This document shows, in pieces, positions 34,699-43,494 of a stretch of 64,000 nt of DNA (within the stretch, counting starts at the first letter, position 1; every line of letters starts with the position of its first letter). The notes beneath the pieces are model-generated. The model was given only the letters and a program-made list of their open reading frames with translations. It ran no database searches and had not been told where the DNA came from. Origin of the DNA: DATIKM01 sp035477595 (GTDB lineage Bacteria; Armatimonadota; Chthonomonadetes; Chthonomonadales; CAJBBX01); NCBI GenBank assembly GCA_035477595.1, contig DATIKM010000071.1, forward strand, positions 1 to 64,000, given 5' to 3'. The translations under genes were made by a program, and so were the position numbers.

Positions 34699-35253
34699 TC
34701 AGGCCGCGGGACCATCTGGCTTCAGCACGCCGATGTACGGCAGGTTGCGATAGAGGCCGGCCAAGTCGAGGCCGTAGCCCACCACGAAGCGGTCCTCGAT
34801 CGCAAAACCTACGTAGTCGGCATGTTGGTCCACGCGGCGCCGTGCGGGCTTGTCCAGAAGGGCGCAGGTGCGCACGCTGGCAGGGCCCCGAGAGCGCAGG
34901 AGGCCGACGAGATAGCGAAGCGTCAGCCCGGTGTCGACGATGTCCTCGACCAGCAGTACATGCTTGCCGTCGATAGGATGGCTGAGATCCTTAAGCAGGC
35001 GGACCTCGCCGGTAGCCGCCGTCGCGGCGCCATACGATGATGTCGCCACGAAGTCGATCTCCATCGGGAGCGGGATGCGGCGCACCAGGTCGGCCAGGAA
35101 GACCACCGCTCCCGTGAGCACGCCCACGACCACTAGATCGCATCCCTGGTAGTCGACCCCGATCTGGTCCCCGAGCCGCGCCACGCGGGCAGCGATGGCG
35201 TCCGCTGAGATCAGCGCGTCCAGCCGAGCACCTGAGGAGCCGGGACCGGTCAC
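34699..35253 (-). CDS. hpt: Hypoxanthine phosphoribosyltransferase
   Basis: 184 residues. It makes IMP or GMP from hypoxanthine or guanine and PRPP. The PRPP-binding loop is VLLVEDIVDTGLTLRYL; the pyrophosphate loop is in VVGVLTGAVVFLADLVR; the substrate loop contains VDFVATSSYG-like DFVATSSYGAATAATGE; and the C-terminal purine-binding segment is YVGFAIEDRFVVGYGLDLAG. The GTG start abuts the guaA stop exactly (0 bp), suggesting translational coupling of two guanine-nucleotide genes. Confidence 0.94.
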   Translation of the reverse strand: MTGPGSSGARLDALISADAIAARVARLGDQIGVDYQGCDLVVVGVLTGAVVFLADLVRRIPLPMEIDFVATSSYGAATAATGEVRLLKDLSHPIDGKHVLLVEDIVDTGLTLRYLVGLLRSRGPASVRTCALLDKPARRRVDQHADYVGFAIEDRFVVGYGLDLAGLYRNLPYIGVLKPDGPAA

Positions 35254-36801
35254 CTACTCCCACTCTATGGTGGCTGGCGGCTTGGTGCTAATGTCGTAGA
35301 CGACACGATTCACGCCTGGCACTTCGTTCACGATGCGGTTGCTGACGCGCTCCAGCACGTCGTACGGGATGTGCGACCAGTGGGCGGTCATCGCGTCGTC
35401 GCTCGTCACCGCCCGCAGGACGACCGGGTGCCAGTACGTCCGGCCGTCCCCCATCACGCCAACGCTTCGCACTCCTGCCAGTAGCGCGGCGAATGCCTGC
35501 CATACCTGGCGGTAGAGGCCTGCGCGCCGAAGCTCATCGATGAAGATGGCGTCCGCAGCGCGCAGGATGGACAAGCGCTCTCGCGTCACTTCTCCTGTTA
35601 TCCGCACCGCAAGGCCGGGACCGGGAAATGGGTGGCGCCACACGATGCTCTCGGGCAGACCAAGGTCCGCGGCGACGGCACGCACCTCGTCCTTGAACAG
35701 GTACCGGATGGGCTCGATTACCTTCAGCCGCATCCGTTCCGGTAGTCCCCCCACGTTATGGTGGGTCTTGATCTTGGCTGCCGTGCCTGTCCCGCTCTCT
35801 ATCACATCAGGATAGAGCGTGCCCTGCGCCAGAAACTGCACGCCATGTAGATTCTCGGCGGTTTCCTCGAAGACCCGCACAAACTGCTCACCGATGATCC
35901 GACGCTTGTGCTCCGGGTCCACCACGCCCGCCAGCGCGCCCAGGAACCGGTCGCCAGCGTTCACGGCGATAAGCCGCAAGCCGAGCGCGTCGGCGAAGTC
36001 GCGCTGCACCTGCTCGGCCTCGCCTTGGCGCAGCAGGCCATGGTCCACAAAGATGCAGGTGAGCTGCTCACCGACCGCCCGATGCACCAGCGCGGCCACC
36101 GCGCAGGAGTCGACACCGCCCGACACGCCGCATACGACCCCGGCCTCACACACCTGTTCGCGGACCCACTGCACTGCCTCCGCGATGTAGGACTGAGACG
36201 TCCACAGGCCCTCGCATCCACACACGTCGATCACGAAGCGGCGCAGGAGCTCGGCGCCGAACGGCGTGTGCGCCACCTCCGGGTGAAACTGCACGCCGTG
36301 AATGCGCCTCGACGGCTCGAGCATCGCGGCGACCGGCGTGTTCTCCGTTGCCGCGGAGACGACGAAGCCTTCGGGGGCTTGGACCACGCTGTCTCCGTGG
36401 CTCATCCAGCAGGACAGGGACGTCCCCAAGCCATCAAGCAAGGGATCGGGCCCGGTCACTCGCAACTCGGTACGCCCGTACTCGCGCGCCTCGGCCGGCC
36501 GGATCTCGCCGCGGAAGCGCTTGGCGATCAGGTGGAGGCCGTAGCAGATGCCCAGAACCGGAACGCCCAGGTCGAACACCGCGGGATCGACGTCCAGCGC
36601 GCCGCACTCGTAGGCGCTGCTCGGACCTCCCGACAGGACCACCCCTCGGAGGCCAGGATCCGCAATCGTCGCCGCTCTGACGTCGGGCGGGGCGATCTCG
36701 CAGTAGACGTGGCACTCCCGGATTCGCCGCGCAATGAGGCGGGTGTACTGCCCCCCGAAGTCCAGAATCAGGATACGTTCGTCGGTAGGGTTCGGCTGCA
36801 T
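35254..36801 (-). CDS. guaA: GMP synthase (glutamine-hydrolysing)
   Basis: 515 residues. The class I amidotransferase domain (1 to ~195) starts ERILILDFGGQYTRLIARRI; its nucleophile is the Cys in LGICYGLHLIAKRF and its His/Glu pair is in HGVQFHPEVAHT. The ATP-pyrophosphatase P-loop is GVSGGVDSCAVAALVHRA. The dimerisation domain ends RVVYDISTKPPATIEWE, the universal GuaA end. ATG at 36801 starts the conserved part; the open frame upstream runs through the promoter. Confidence 0.96.
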   Translation of the reverse strand: MQPNPTDERILILDFGGQYTRLIARRIRECHVYCEIAPPDVRAATIADPGLRGVVLSGGPSSAYECGALDVDPAVFDLGVPVLGICYGLHLIAKRFRGEIRPAEAREYGRTELRVTGPDPLLDGLGTSLSCWMSHGDSVVQAPEGFVVSAATENTPVAAMLEPSRRIHGVQFHPEVAHTPFGAELLRRFVIDVCGCEGLWTSQSYIAEAVQWVREQVCEAGVVCGVSGGVDSCAVAALVHRAVGEQLTCIFVDHGLLRQGEAEQVQRDFADALGLRLIAVNAGDRFLGALAGVVDPEHKRRIIGEQFVRVFEETAENLHGVQFLAQGTLYPDVIESGTGTAAKIKTHHNVGGLPERMRLKVIEPIRYLFKDEVRAVAADLGLPESIVWRHPFPGPGLAVRITGEVTRERLSILRAADAIFIDELRRAGLYRQVWQAFAALLAGVRSVGVMGDGRTYWHPVVLRAVTSDDAMTAHWSHIPYDVLERVSNRIVNEVPGVNRVVYDISTKPPATIEWE

Positions 36802-36871
36802 GGAATCGCCGTGGCGAAGGAAGAGCGCGAGAGCGAAGTAGAAGAGCGCGTGGGCTGCGCGGAGTCTCTCC

Positions 36872-36901
36872 AGTATAGCCGCACGTCGAAACACGAGTCA
36901 A
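36872..36901 (-). promoter_or_regulatory. Sigma70 promoter of guaA-hpt-rho-bfn
   Basis: Minus-strand TTGACT, 18-bp spacer, TATACT, 70 nt before the guaA ATG. Confidence 0.75.
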
Positions 36902-36955
36902 GCGCGGCTCCCCGAAAGCGCGGTCCGGCGCCAATTGGGCGCCTCCTCGCTCGCC

Positions 36956-36985
36956 TTGACTTCGGCTACGGGCACGGAGTACACT
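36956..36985 (+). promoter_or_regulatory. Sigma70 promoter of tRNA-Gln
   Basis: TTGACT at 36956-36961, 18-bp spacer, TACACT at 36980-36985, 12 bp before the tRNA. Confidence 0.7.
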
Positions 36986-36996
36986 ACCGCCGTCCA

Positions 36997-37068
36997 TGCG
37001 GGGTGGTGCAGCGGCAGCACGTCTGACTCTGGATCAGAAGATCGAGGGTTCGAATCCTTCCCCCGCAG
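36997..37068 (+). tRNA. tRNA-Gln (anticodon CTG)
   Basis: 72 nt. The acceptor TGCGGGG/CCCCGCA has the U1-A72 pair usual for glutamine tRNAs. The D stem is GTGC/GCAC, the anticodon stem TCTGA/TCAGA with loop CTCTGGA (anticodon CTG), and the T arm GAGGG-TTCGAAT-CCTTC. The discriminator is G73. CCA is not encoded. Confidence 0.95.
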
Positions 37069-37077
37069 CCCGTCGTG

Positions 37078-37102
37078 CGGCCACGGCACCTTGCCGTGGC
37101 CG
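37078..37102 (+). terminator. Terminator of tRNA-Gln
   Basis: A perfect 11-bp stem CGGCCACGGCA/TGCCGTGGCCG with a 3-nt loop, 10 nt after the tRNA, followed by TTGCCGTTTC. Confidence 0.7.
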
Positions 37103-37173
37103 TTGCCGTTTCACCCCTTGCGGGTCGCTCCGCCTCCGACCCCTGCAACCAGGAGGGGTCGCGCCCCCAACCA

Positions 37174-37938
37174 TCAGCGAAGCAGGTTCAGCGCCGCGAC
37201 CGCGGCCAGAGCGAGCATCAGGTTGTCGAACAGGCGCTGCGGCAGGCGGGGCAGAAGCCACCTGCCGATGAAGGCGCCGAGAACTATGACCGGAGCAATG
37301 GCAGCGTTGAACGACAGCGATGCTGCGGTCATCATCGGACTGGCGGGATCCATCAGGGTCAGTACGGCGAAGACCGGCACCTTGGTCAGGTTGACCACAA
37401 GGAAGTACCACGCTGTCGTGCCCATGAACTGCTCTTTGGGCAGACGGGACGCCGTCAGGTAGATCTGCATGATCGGCCCAGCAGCGTTCGAGACGGTGGT
37501 GGCGAATCCCGCGGTGACCCCGGTCGCCGCCATGCCCCACCCGGACGTCGGGGCGATCCGGTCTCCGACGCGCGCGCGGAGCAGGTGCACGGCGAGCATC
37601 GCCAGCACGAGCAGGCCGATCAGGGAGTCCATCAACTGGGCCCCTGCCCCGCCCTTCATCAGCCCGAGTAGCAGCGCTCCGGACGCCACACCGACCAGTA
37701 CATGGGGAACGAGGCCGAGAAGCTTGTCCCAGCGTGCGTGGCGCCGGTACCATGTCACAGCGAAGATGTCGCCCACGATCAGCATCGGCAGAACCGTGCC
37801 CACCGACAGGCGCGAGCCGAAGAGTGCCGCCATCACTGGGACGACTAGAATGCCAGCGCCCGGCACTCCCGTCTTCGAAACGCCTACGAGAAGCGCGGCG
37901 GCCGCGCCGAGCGCCCACTGGCCCGCGTCCAGAGTCAC
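37174..37938 (-). CDS. TSUP (TauE/SafE)-family membrane permease
   Basis: 254 residues with about eight hydrophobic spans and no signal peptide. Family-type segments are GAAAALLVGVSKTGVPGAG, VLPMLIVGDIFAVTWYRRHA, and GMAATGVTAGFATTVSNAAG with FMGTTAWYFLVVNLTKVPVF. TSUP proteins move sulfonates, sulfite/sulfate or other organic anions; the substrate here is unknown. The GTG start abuts the stop of the LOG gene. Confidence 0.87.
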   Translation of the reverse strand: MTLDAGQWALGAAAALLVGVSKTGVPGAGILVVPVMAALFGSRLSVGTVLPMLIVGDIFAVTWYRRHARWDKLLGLVPHVLVGVASGALLLGLMKGGAGAQLMDSLIGLLVLAMLAVHLLRARVGDRIAPTSGWGMAATGVTAGFATTVSNAAGPIMQIYLTASRLPKEQFMGTTAWYFLVVNLTKVPVFAVLTLMDPASPMMTAASLSFNAAIAPVIVLGAFIGRWLLPRLPQRLFDNLMLALAAVAALNLLR

Positions 37939-38550
37939 CTAGCCAGCCTCGCCCGCGGCCTGCCGCTCTGCAACGGCGGCCTGATGGTGCGTCTGGAGGC
38001 AACCGAGGAGCGCTTCAGGGGTGTTGGCGCACATGATCAGGGCCCGGTGCTCCGGACTCAGGAAGCCCTCCTCCACGGCGCGGTCGAGCATGGCCGCGAG
38101 CGGCTCGAAGTACCCAGCGGCGTCCAGCAGCGCAATCGGCTTCCGATGGATGCCGAGTTGGGCACACGTGACCACCTCGAAGAGCTCGTCCAGCGTGCCG
38201 TACCCGCCAGGCAGGGCCACGAAGGCGTCCGATAGCTCTGCCATCAGCGCCTTGCGCTCGTGCATCGACGACACCACGCGCAGGTCCGACAGGCGGTCGT
38301 GCGCAAGCTCGCTGGTTCGGAGCGCCTCGGGGATCACGCCGACCACGTTGCCGCCGGACTCCAGCGCGGCGTCGGCGAGCGCGCCCATCAGTCCCACGCG
38401 CCCTCCGCCGTAGACCACTCGCACCCCGCGCAGCGCAAGAACGGCACCCAGCCGTCGCGCCGCGACGGCGTACTCCGGATGACGCCCCACACTCGACCCA
38501 CAGAAGACGCAGACGCTCTGCAGAGCGGTCCCGCCGGGCGCACCGCTCAC
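37939..38550 (-). CDS. LOG-family (TIGR00730) Rossmann-fold protein
   Basis: 203 residues. It has the lysine-decarboxylase-like fold with VCVFCGSSVGRHPEYAVAAR, VVYGGGRVGLMGALADAALE, and the motif PGGYGTLDELFEVVTCAQLG plus the conserved Met-His-Glu-Arg-Lys stretch (MHERKALMAELSDAFVALPG). Known members cleave nucleoside 5'-monophosphates (cytokinin riboside monophosphate or AMP) to base plus ribose-phosphate. GTG at 38550 forms a GTGA overlap with the upstream gene, which fixes this start. Confidence 0.88.
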   Translation of the reverse strand: MSGAPGGTALQSVCVFCGSSVGRHPEYAVAARRLGAVLALRGVRVVYGGGRVGLMGALADAALESGGNVVGVIPEALRTSELAHDRLSDLRVVSSMHERKALMAELSDAFVALPGGYGTLDELFEVVTCAQLGIHRKPIALLDAAGYFEPLAAMLDRAVEEGFLSPEHRALIMCANTPEALLGCLQTHHQAAVAERQAAGEAG

Positions 38551-39497
38551 GAGCGGCTGTTGGCCATGCGTCTGGACCGCGTGAGGATGGCGGCCATCCG
38601 CCGGCTGCCGGCCCGCGCCAGTTCGGCAGGTTCCATACCCCACAGGTCATCGCGGAAGAGCTCGAGCGACAGGACGCCGTTGAACCCATTCGCAAGCAGG
38701 TCGGCAACCATCCGGTCCAGCGGGGCGCTGCCGTCGCTCGGGAGAACCCGCTGCGGGTCGGTCAGACGATCGGGCGGGGTGCCGGCCGGCACGTCGTTCA
38801 TGTGGAAGACAGGCGAGGCGTCGCCTGCCAGTAGAGCGAGGCCGGCGGGCGGCGAGCCACCGCGGATGAGGTGGTAGACGTCGGCAAGGATGGCCGGACG
38901 GTCGACTGCGGATAGCGCCGCCACCTGGAGCGCCTCACCCAAGGTGCGTAGGGTGGCCGAGAAGCCCCAGATCTCCATCAGTGGTCGGACTCCTGCCGGC
39001 TGGCACACCGACACGAGAGCGTGGTAGCGCTCGGCGAGGCGCGCGAGCGACACCGGCGCGTCGGTTGCGCCGGCGGGCGGCGCGGCCATCCACCGGCATC
39101 CGAGGGCGGCCACAAGCTCCGCGACGCGGCGGGCCGTCTCGAGCCCGGAGCGGCGCCGGGCATCGTCGTCGACCGCCCACTCTGGAAACGCGATGACACA
39201 CGCGATGGCGACGCCGTTCCGCTCAGCCGCCCGGCGAAGCGCAGCGGGTCCACCCAGTCGCAGCACGGCCGCATCGACTTCGTGGGCCCACGGCTCGATG
39301 GCAGCGTAGCCACACTCGGCCGCCAGAACCAGCAGGCGCTCGAGCGGCATCCGGGCGGACCGCAGGGTTGCCGTGTTCAGGCACAGCAGAGGCCCGCGAA
39401 CGGGCCGCCGCGGCGCGCTGATTGGGATCGCGGGAATGGCCGCGCACGCGAGGGCCTGTCGGCGAGTGAGCTGCAGGGAGGTGTCCGGGTTGCTCAT
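38547..39497 (-). CDS. Sugar-phosphate isomerase/epimerase-like TIM-barrel protein, likely Tat-exported
   Basis: 316 residues. The N-terminus has a twin-arginine pattern (LQLTRRQALACAAIPAIPIS). The AP-endonuclease-2-type barrel shows in LLVLAAECGYAAIEPWAHEV, VSVCQPAGVRPLMEIWGFS, RPAILADVYHLIRGG, SPVFHMNDVPAG and GFNGVLSLELFRDDLWG, with the Glu, Asp/His and Glu metal positions present. The substrate is unknown. ATG 39497; in-frame ATGs at 39506 and 39542 are alternatives. It overlaps the LOG gene by four bases. Confidence 0.8.
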   Translation of the reverse strand: MSNPDTSLQLTRRQALACAAIPAIPISAPRRPVRGPLLCLNTATLRSARMPLERLLVLAAECGYAAIEPWAHEVDAAVLRLGGPAALRRAAERNGVAIACVIAFPEWAVDDDARRRSGLETARRVAELVAALGCRWMAAPPAGATDAPVSLARLAERYHALVSVCQPAGVRPLMEIWGFSATLRTLGEALQVAALSAVDRPAILADVYHLIRGGSPPAGLALLAGDASPVFHMNDVPAGTPPDRLTDPQRVLPSDGSAPLDRMVADLLANGFNGVLSLELFRDDLWGMEPAELARAGSRRMAAILTRSRRMANSRS

Positions 39498-39657
39498 CGC
39501 CAGCATTCTACCGCACGAGGGGACTGCGCGGTGCGCGACCACGGCAGGAATGCCCCGGCATGCAGGCGAACGAACGGGCGCCCTGTTCCTACCGTGCGAG
39601 GCGGTCGGCCCGCGGTCCGCGGTCGGCTGGCCGGCGGACGGGTCCGGGTGGTGCGGG

Positions 39658-40320
39658 ATGCCCGTGAACGGTGACTGGTGGAACGCAGTTCGCTACAGCG
39701 TTTACGCACCCGTCTACGATGCCGTTGCTGGTGTCGTTGAGGCCGGGAGGCGTCGGGCGCATGCGCGCGCAGCCATCATGGCCGGCGAGCGGGTGCTGAT
39801 TGTAGGTGCGGGCACCGGGCGCGACCTCCCGCTTCTGCCGGCTGGTGTCGAAATCGTGGCGACCGACGTGGCGCCGGCGATGGTGGCGCGCCTGCGCGCA
39901 AGAGCCCTTCGGCTCGGGTTGGAGGTCGACGTTCGCCTTGGGTCGGCGGTCCGCCTGGACCTGCCAGATGCGAGCGTCGACGTCGTGCTATTCCACCTCG
40001 TCCTGTCGGTCGTGTCTGATCCGGAGGCTTGCGCACGGGAGGCCGCGAGGGTGCTTCGGCCAGGCGGCCGGATCAGCGTGTTCGACAAGTTCGTAGATGA
40101 CGGGGTGCCGCCGCGGCCATGGAGGCGCGCGGCCAACGTGATCACCCGGATCATGTTCTCAGACCTCAACCGGCAGCTCGGACCCTTGTTGGCGCAGGCA
40201 GGCCTCCGGTACGACGGCCACGAGCCTGGGGCGCTTGGGGGAGCGTACCGGGTCGCCCTCGCGCGCCATGTCGGATCGTCCGAGGCAGCGCCAGGCATCA
40301 GTCGTCGGCAGGAGACCTGA
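39658..40320 (+). CDS. Class I SAM-dependent methyltransferase
   Basis: 220 residues. It opens like UbiE-type enzymes (WWNAVRYSVYAPVYDAVAGV). SAM-binding motif I is RVLIVGAGTGRDLPLLP, motif II VEIVATDVAPAMVARLRARA, then LPDASVDVVLFHLVLSVVSD and the post-motif EAARVLRPGGRISVFDKFVD. Small-molecule or lipid methylation is likely; the substrate is unknown. ATG at 39658; the 160-bp divergent gap to the TIM-barrel gene shows no clear promoter. Confidence 0.85.
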   Translation: MPVNGDWWNAVRYSVYAPVYDAVAGVVEAGRRRAHARAAIMAGERVLIVGAGTGRDLPLLPAGVEIVATDVAPAMVARLRARALRLGLEVDVRLGSAVRLDLPDASVDVVLFHLVLSVVSDPEACAREAARVLRPGGRISVFDKFVDDGVPPRPWRRAANVITRIMFSDLNRQLGPLLAQAGLRYDGHEPGALGGAYRVALARHVGSSEAAPGISRRQET

Positions 40321-40959
40321 GCTTGGCAGGCGATGCCAGATGTCGCGCTGGCAGCCTTCCCCGCCGACTGCCGATGGAGGGGTACGAGCGAGACGCTGCT
40401 CGGCCCGCGACCGTGCTGGGGGCGGCGTCTGCGCCGCCGCGCTGATACGGGCCTGGCGGTATGCTGACCTCGAGGAGCGGATGGCTGCCGCGCGAGCCCG
40501 CCTCCACGCCCGGCAGACGGTGGCGCACGGGCTGATCGGCGGGTGAATGTACCTGCGCAGCCTGATCGGACCGAGCGACCTGCCCACCATGGTCTGCGAC
40601 CTGCCCGGTCTGACTGAGGAGTGCGTGCGGGCTTGGTGCAATCTCGCGCTGGAGCGCACTGGCTCCAGTCTAGGTCGCCGCCGGGTGTGACGTTGTGCGC
40701 ACGGCTCGCATGCAATCCGACCGGGCGATCGCCGGCGGCGGCTGCATCTTGACCTGCGACCACGCGGTCCCGGCGGCGGCCTCCCTCGGCGACTGCCGCG
40801 AGCGCTGCCGTGGAGCTGGGCGGGTGACGGCGTGGAGCCGCCATCGCGTGGAGCCGACAATCCATACCGGCGGGTCGCTCGTCGCTGTCAGGGCGAGACT
40901 GGACGCGCCCTGCCATGCGTACGCGCATCTCGCGCCCTGAGGCGCGCAAGGGAGAAGCG
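40321..40959. other. 639-bp stretch without an intact gene, possibly decayed
   Basis: No long frame has family-like content. Two short frames are worth recording. One (about 40442-40546) ends RAWRYADLEERMAAARARLH, faintly like the end of a NIPSNAP/dimeric alpha-beta barrel protein. The other starts directly after it: a 47-codon frame at 40547-40690 beginning MYLRSLIGPSDLPTMVCDLP. Neither has a good ribosome site. The rest (40691-40959) shows nothing I can name, apart from the GGGAGA ribosome site of the next gene. Confidence 0.35.
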
Positions 40960-42615
40960 ATGAGCCACGCTGTGTCCATTAGCCCGGCAGGCGAGCGGTT
41001 CCCACTGCCCGATGACGCGGCCTATGCCGCGGAGATGGAGCGCTTGCGCGCCCTCGTGGACGAGGCACGGGAGCAGGGCCGCGAGATCGTGGTCGTGATG
41101 GGCGTCGGCTTCGTGGGAGCCGTCATGGCGGCCATCATCGCGGACACGGTGGACAAGGGCACCGGCCTGCCGGCGAAGTTCGTTATCGGGTGCCAGCGGC
41201 CGAGCACGCGGTCGTACTGGAAGATACCGCTGCTCAACCGGGGTGAGTCTCCCGTCAAGGCGGAGGACCCCGAGGTTGACCCGATGATCGCGCGGTGCGT
41301 CAAGGAGAAGCGCACGCTGACCGCGACGTTCAACAGCGCCTGCCTGGCTCTGGCAGACGTCGTCGTTGTCGATGTCCAGTGCGACTACGTGAAGCGCGAC
41401 CTCGGGAACCTGAGAACGGGCGAGACCGACATGGCGGCGCTCGAGGCCACGATGCGCACCATCGGCGAGCGCGTCCGCCCCGACTGCCTGGTGCTCATCG
41501 AGACGACGGTGGCGCCTGGCACCACAGAGTTCGTCGCGCTCCCAATCCTGCGTCGCGCCTTCGAGACGCGCGGCATCGACTCCGAGCCACTCCTCGCCCA
41601 CAGCTTCGAGAGGGTCATGCCGGGGCGTCAGTACGTCGCATCGATCCGCGACTTCTGGCGCGTCTGCTCCGGATGCACGGACCAGGCGCGTGACCGCGTC
41701 GTGAGGTTCCTCACCGAAGTGCTGAACACGGAGGAGTACCCGCTCACCGTGATGGACCGGCCGATTGAGTCCGAGACCACGAAGATCGTGGAGAACTCGT
41801 ACCGGGCCACGATCCTCGCCTTCCTGAACGAGTGGAGCCTGTTCGCGGAGCGCAATGGGGTCGACCTCACCAAAGTGATCGCCGCCATTCGCACGCGGCC
41901 CACGCACTCCAACATTATCTTCCCTGGCCCGGGCATCGGAGGTTACTGCCTGCCCAAGGACGGCGGCCTGGGCGCATGGGCCTACAAGCACATCCTAGGC
42001 TTCGAGGACAACATCTTTCGCATCACCACGCTGGCGATCGACATCAACGACACAAGAGCGCTCCACGTGGCCGAGCTTACGCGGGACGCCCTCCGCAACA
42101 TGGGGCGGTACATCGCCGGGGTGCCCGTGCTGTTGTGCGGGGCAAGCTACCGCGAGGACGTCGGCGATACGCGCTACAGCGGCTCCGAGCTTGTGGTCCG
42201 CAAGCTGGCGGAGATGGGCGCTCTGATGAGGGTCCACGACCCCTACGTTGATCACTGGTACGAGATCGAGAACCAGGACAGCTATCCGGGGACCGGGCAG
42301 TCGCTGGCGCGCTTCTTCCGCAACCAGGACGAGCTGGCGTCGCTGCGCGTGAGCAAGGACCTTCCGGCCAGCCTCCGTGGCGTCTCGGCAGTGGTGCTCG
42401 CCGTGCGCCACGCTCCGTACCTCGCCCTCACGCCCGATCAGGTCGTGGAGTGGGTGGGCGCGCCCGTGGCGGTGGTCGACTGCTTCGGCATCCTGTCGGA
42501 CGACCAGATACGCCGCTACTTCGAGCTCGGCTGCGAAGTGAAGGCGCTGGGGCGGGGCCACATCCAGCGCATCAAGGAGTCGGTCCGCGCGCGCCAGCTA
42601 CGGCCCGACAGGTAG
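40960..42615 (+). CDS. UDP-glucose/GDP-mannose-type nucleotide-sugar dehydrogenase, enlarged
   Basis: 551 residues; usual members are 420-450. The NAD site is VVVMGVGFVGAVMAAIIAD at ~60-78, after a ~55-residue N-terminal leader. The catalytic Cys lies in GIGGYCLPKDGG. Also typical are VLIETTVAPGTTEFVALPIL, ESETTKIVENSYRATILAFL and AVVDCFGILSDDQIRRYF. The extra length is spread over the N-terminus and loops (for example QRPSTRSYWKIPLLNRGESP). Family members oxidise the C6 hydroxyl of a nucleotide sugar to a carboxylate for surface polysaccharide. ATG at 40960 with GGGAGAAG upstream. Confidence 0.87.
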   Translation: MSHAVSISPAGERFPLPDDAAYAAEMERLRALVDEAREQGREIVVVMGVGFVGAVMAAIIADTVDKGTGLPAKFVIGCQRPSTRSYWKIPLLNRGESPVKAEDPEVDPMIARCVKEKRTLTATFNSACLALADVVVVDVQCDYVKRDLGNLRTGETDMAALEATMRTIGERVRPDCLVLIETTVAPGTTEFVALPILRRAFETRGIDSEPLLAHSFERVMPGRQYVASIRDFWRVCSGCTDQARDRVVRFLTEVLNTEEYPLTVMDRPIESETTKIVENSYRATILAFLNEWSLFAERNGVDLTKVIAAIRTRPTHSNIIFPGPGIGGYCLPKDGGLGAWAYKHILGFEDNIFRITTLAIDINDTRALHVAELTRDALRNMGRYIAGVPVLLCGASYREDVGDTRYSGSELVVRKLAEMGALMRVHDPYVDHWYEIENQDSYPGTGQSLARFFRNQDELASLRVSKDLPASLRGVSAVVLAVRHAPYLALTPDQVVEWVGAPVAVVDCFGILSDDQIRRYFELGCEVKALGRGHIQRIKESVRARQLRPDR

Positions 42616-42707
42616 GACGCTTTACGGAAGCCCGCATCTTGGCCGACAGGGGAGTTGGCCACGAGTCAGCGCGGCGCTGTGCGAAGCCTTGGGGGGCGTG
42701 CCTGGAC

Positions 42708-42726
42708 GGCGCCGGCCGCAGGCGCC
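42708..42726. terminator. Possible hairpin in a convergent gap
   Basis: Palindromic stem GGCGCC/GGCGCC with a 7-nt loop, between the dehydrogenase and the convergent ParA-cassette gene. Weak evidence: short stem and no T run. Confidence 0.25.
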
Positions 42727-42734
42727 CGCGCAGG

Positions 42735-43490
42735 TTACGAGGGGCGCGAGGCGCCCCAGGCGGCGCGCAGAAGCTGGCGGTAGTAGGCCCCGTCCGCCGT
42801 CGGGGGCAGCAGGCCGCTGAGCGGCGACTCGGCGAGTTCCACAGCGCTCCAGGTCGCAGCCGGCCACGTGCGGCCATCCGGCGGCGCGGCGCGAGTCCCG
42901 AGTTGACGGGCGAGGTCCCCGGCAGGGTCGACGCTCTGTAGAATATCGAGCAGCTGGTTGATGTGCGCGAGATGGAAGCCTGCGAGGTCCGCGTCGTCGC
43001 CCAGAACCGCAGCGCGCATGCGTCCAGCCTCAAGCAGCAGGCGTCCCCCCAGCGTGTCCAGCACGGTGCGCAGGCGCTCCTCGCGGTCCGCGGCACGCGA
43101 AACGGGCCGGCGGTCGGCCCGTGCTGCCGGCATCAGAGGTTCCTGTCGGACGGGACCGTCCGCATGGTCGGGCCCGCGTCGCGTCGGATCACCGTACAGG
43201 AAGAGCGACCGTTCTGACCGCGGCGCTTTCGCGCGCCGATGCCCGCCTCCCTCACGCCGCGCCTGCGGGCCGACGACCTGCGCGACAGGGTCCGCGCCGG
43301 GATCTGTCGTGTCGGCCGGGCGTTCCGAGGCGGCAGCCTTATCGGGCGCCTCTACAGTCGGCACAGGCGCCGCGGCAGCCTGCACCGCATCCTGCGGCTC
43401 CTCCGCATCGATGGTAGACACGCCGGCGATCAGCGCATCGAACTCGAAGGCCTCCGCTTCGCGCTGCAGCCGCTGGCGAAGCGATGTCAT
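42735..43490 (-). CDS. Uncharacterised partner gene downstream of parA
   Basis: 251 residues. A basic amphipathic N-terminus (MTSLRQRLQREAEAFEFDAL) is followed by a long probably disordered region (~30-135) rich in Ala, Pro, Asp and Arg (VQAAAAPVPTVEAPDKAAAS). A compact helical C-terminal domain follows (EERLRTVLDTLGGRLLLEAG, GFHLAHINQLLDILQSV). The start ATG lies 4 bp after parA; an in-frame ATG at 43514 would overlap parA. No family is recognised. The arrangement (basic start, disordered linker, helical end, next to a ParA) resembles ParA-partner or adaptor proteins; this is inference. Confidence 0.65.
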   Translation of the reverse strand: MTSLRQRLQREAEAFEFDALIAGVSTIDAEEPQDAVQAAAAPVPTVEAPDKAAASERPADTTDPGADPVAQVVGPQARREGGGHRRAKAPRSERSLFLYGDPTRRGPDHADGPVRQEPLMPAARADRRPVSRAADREERLRTVLDTLGGRLLLEAGRMRAAVLGDDADLAGFHLAHINQLLDILQSVDPAGDLARQLGTRAAPPDGRTWPAATWSAVELAESPLSGLLPPTADGAYYRQLLRAAWGASRPS

Positions 43491-43494
43491 GCGG

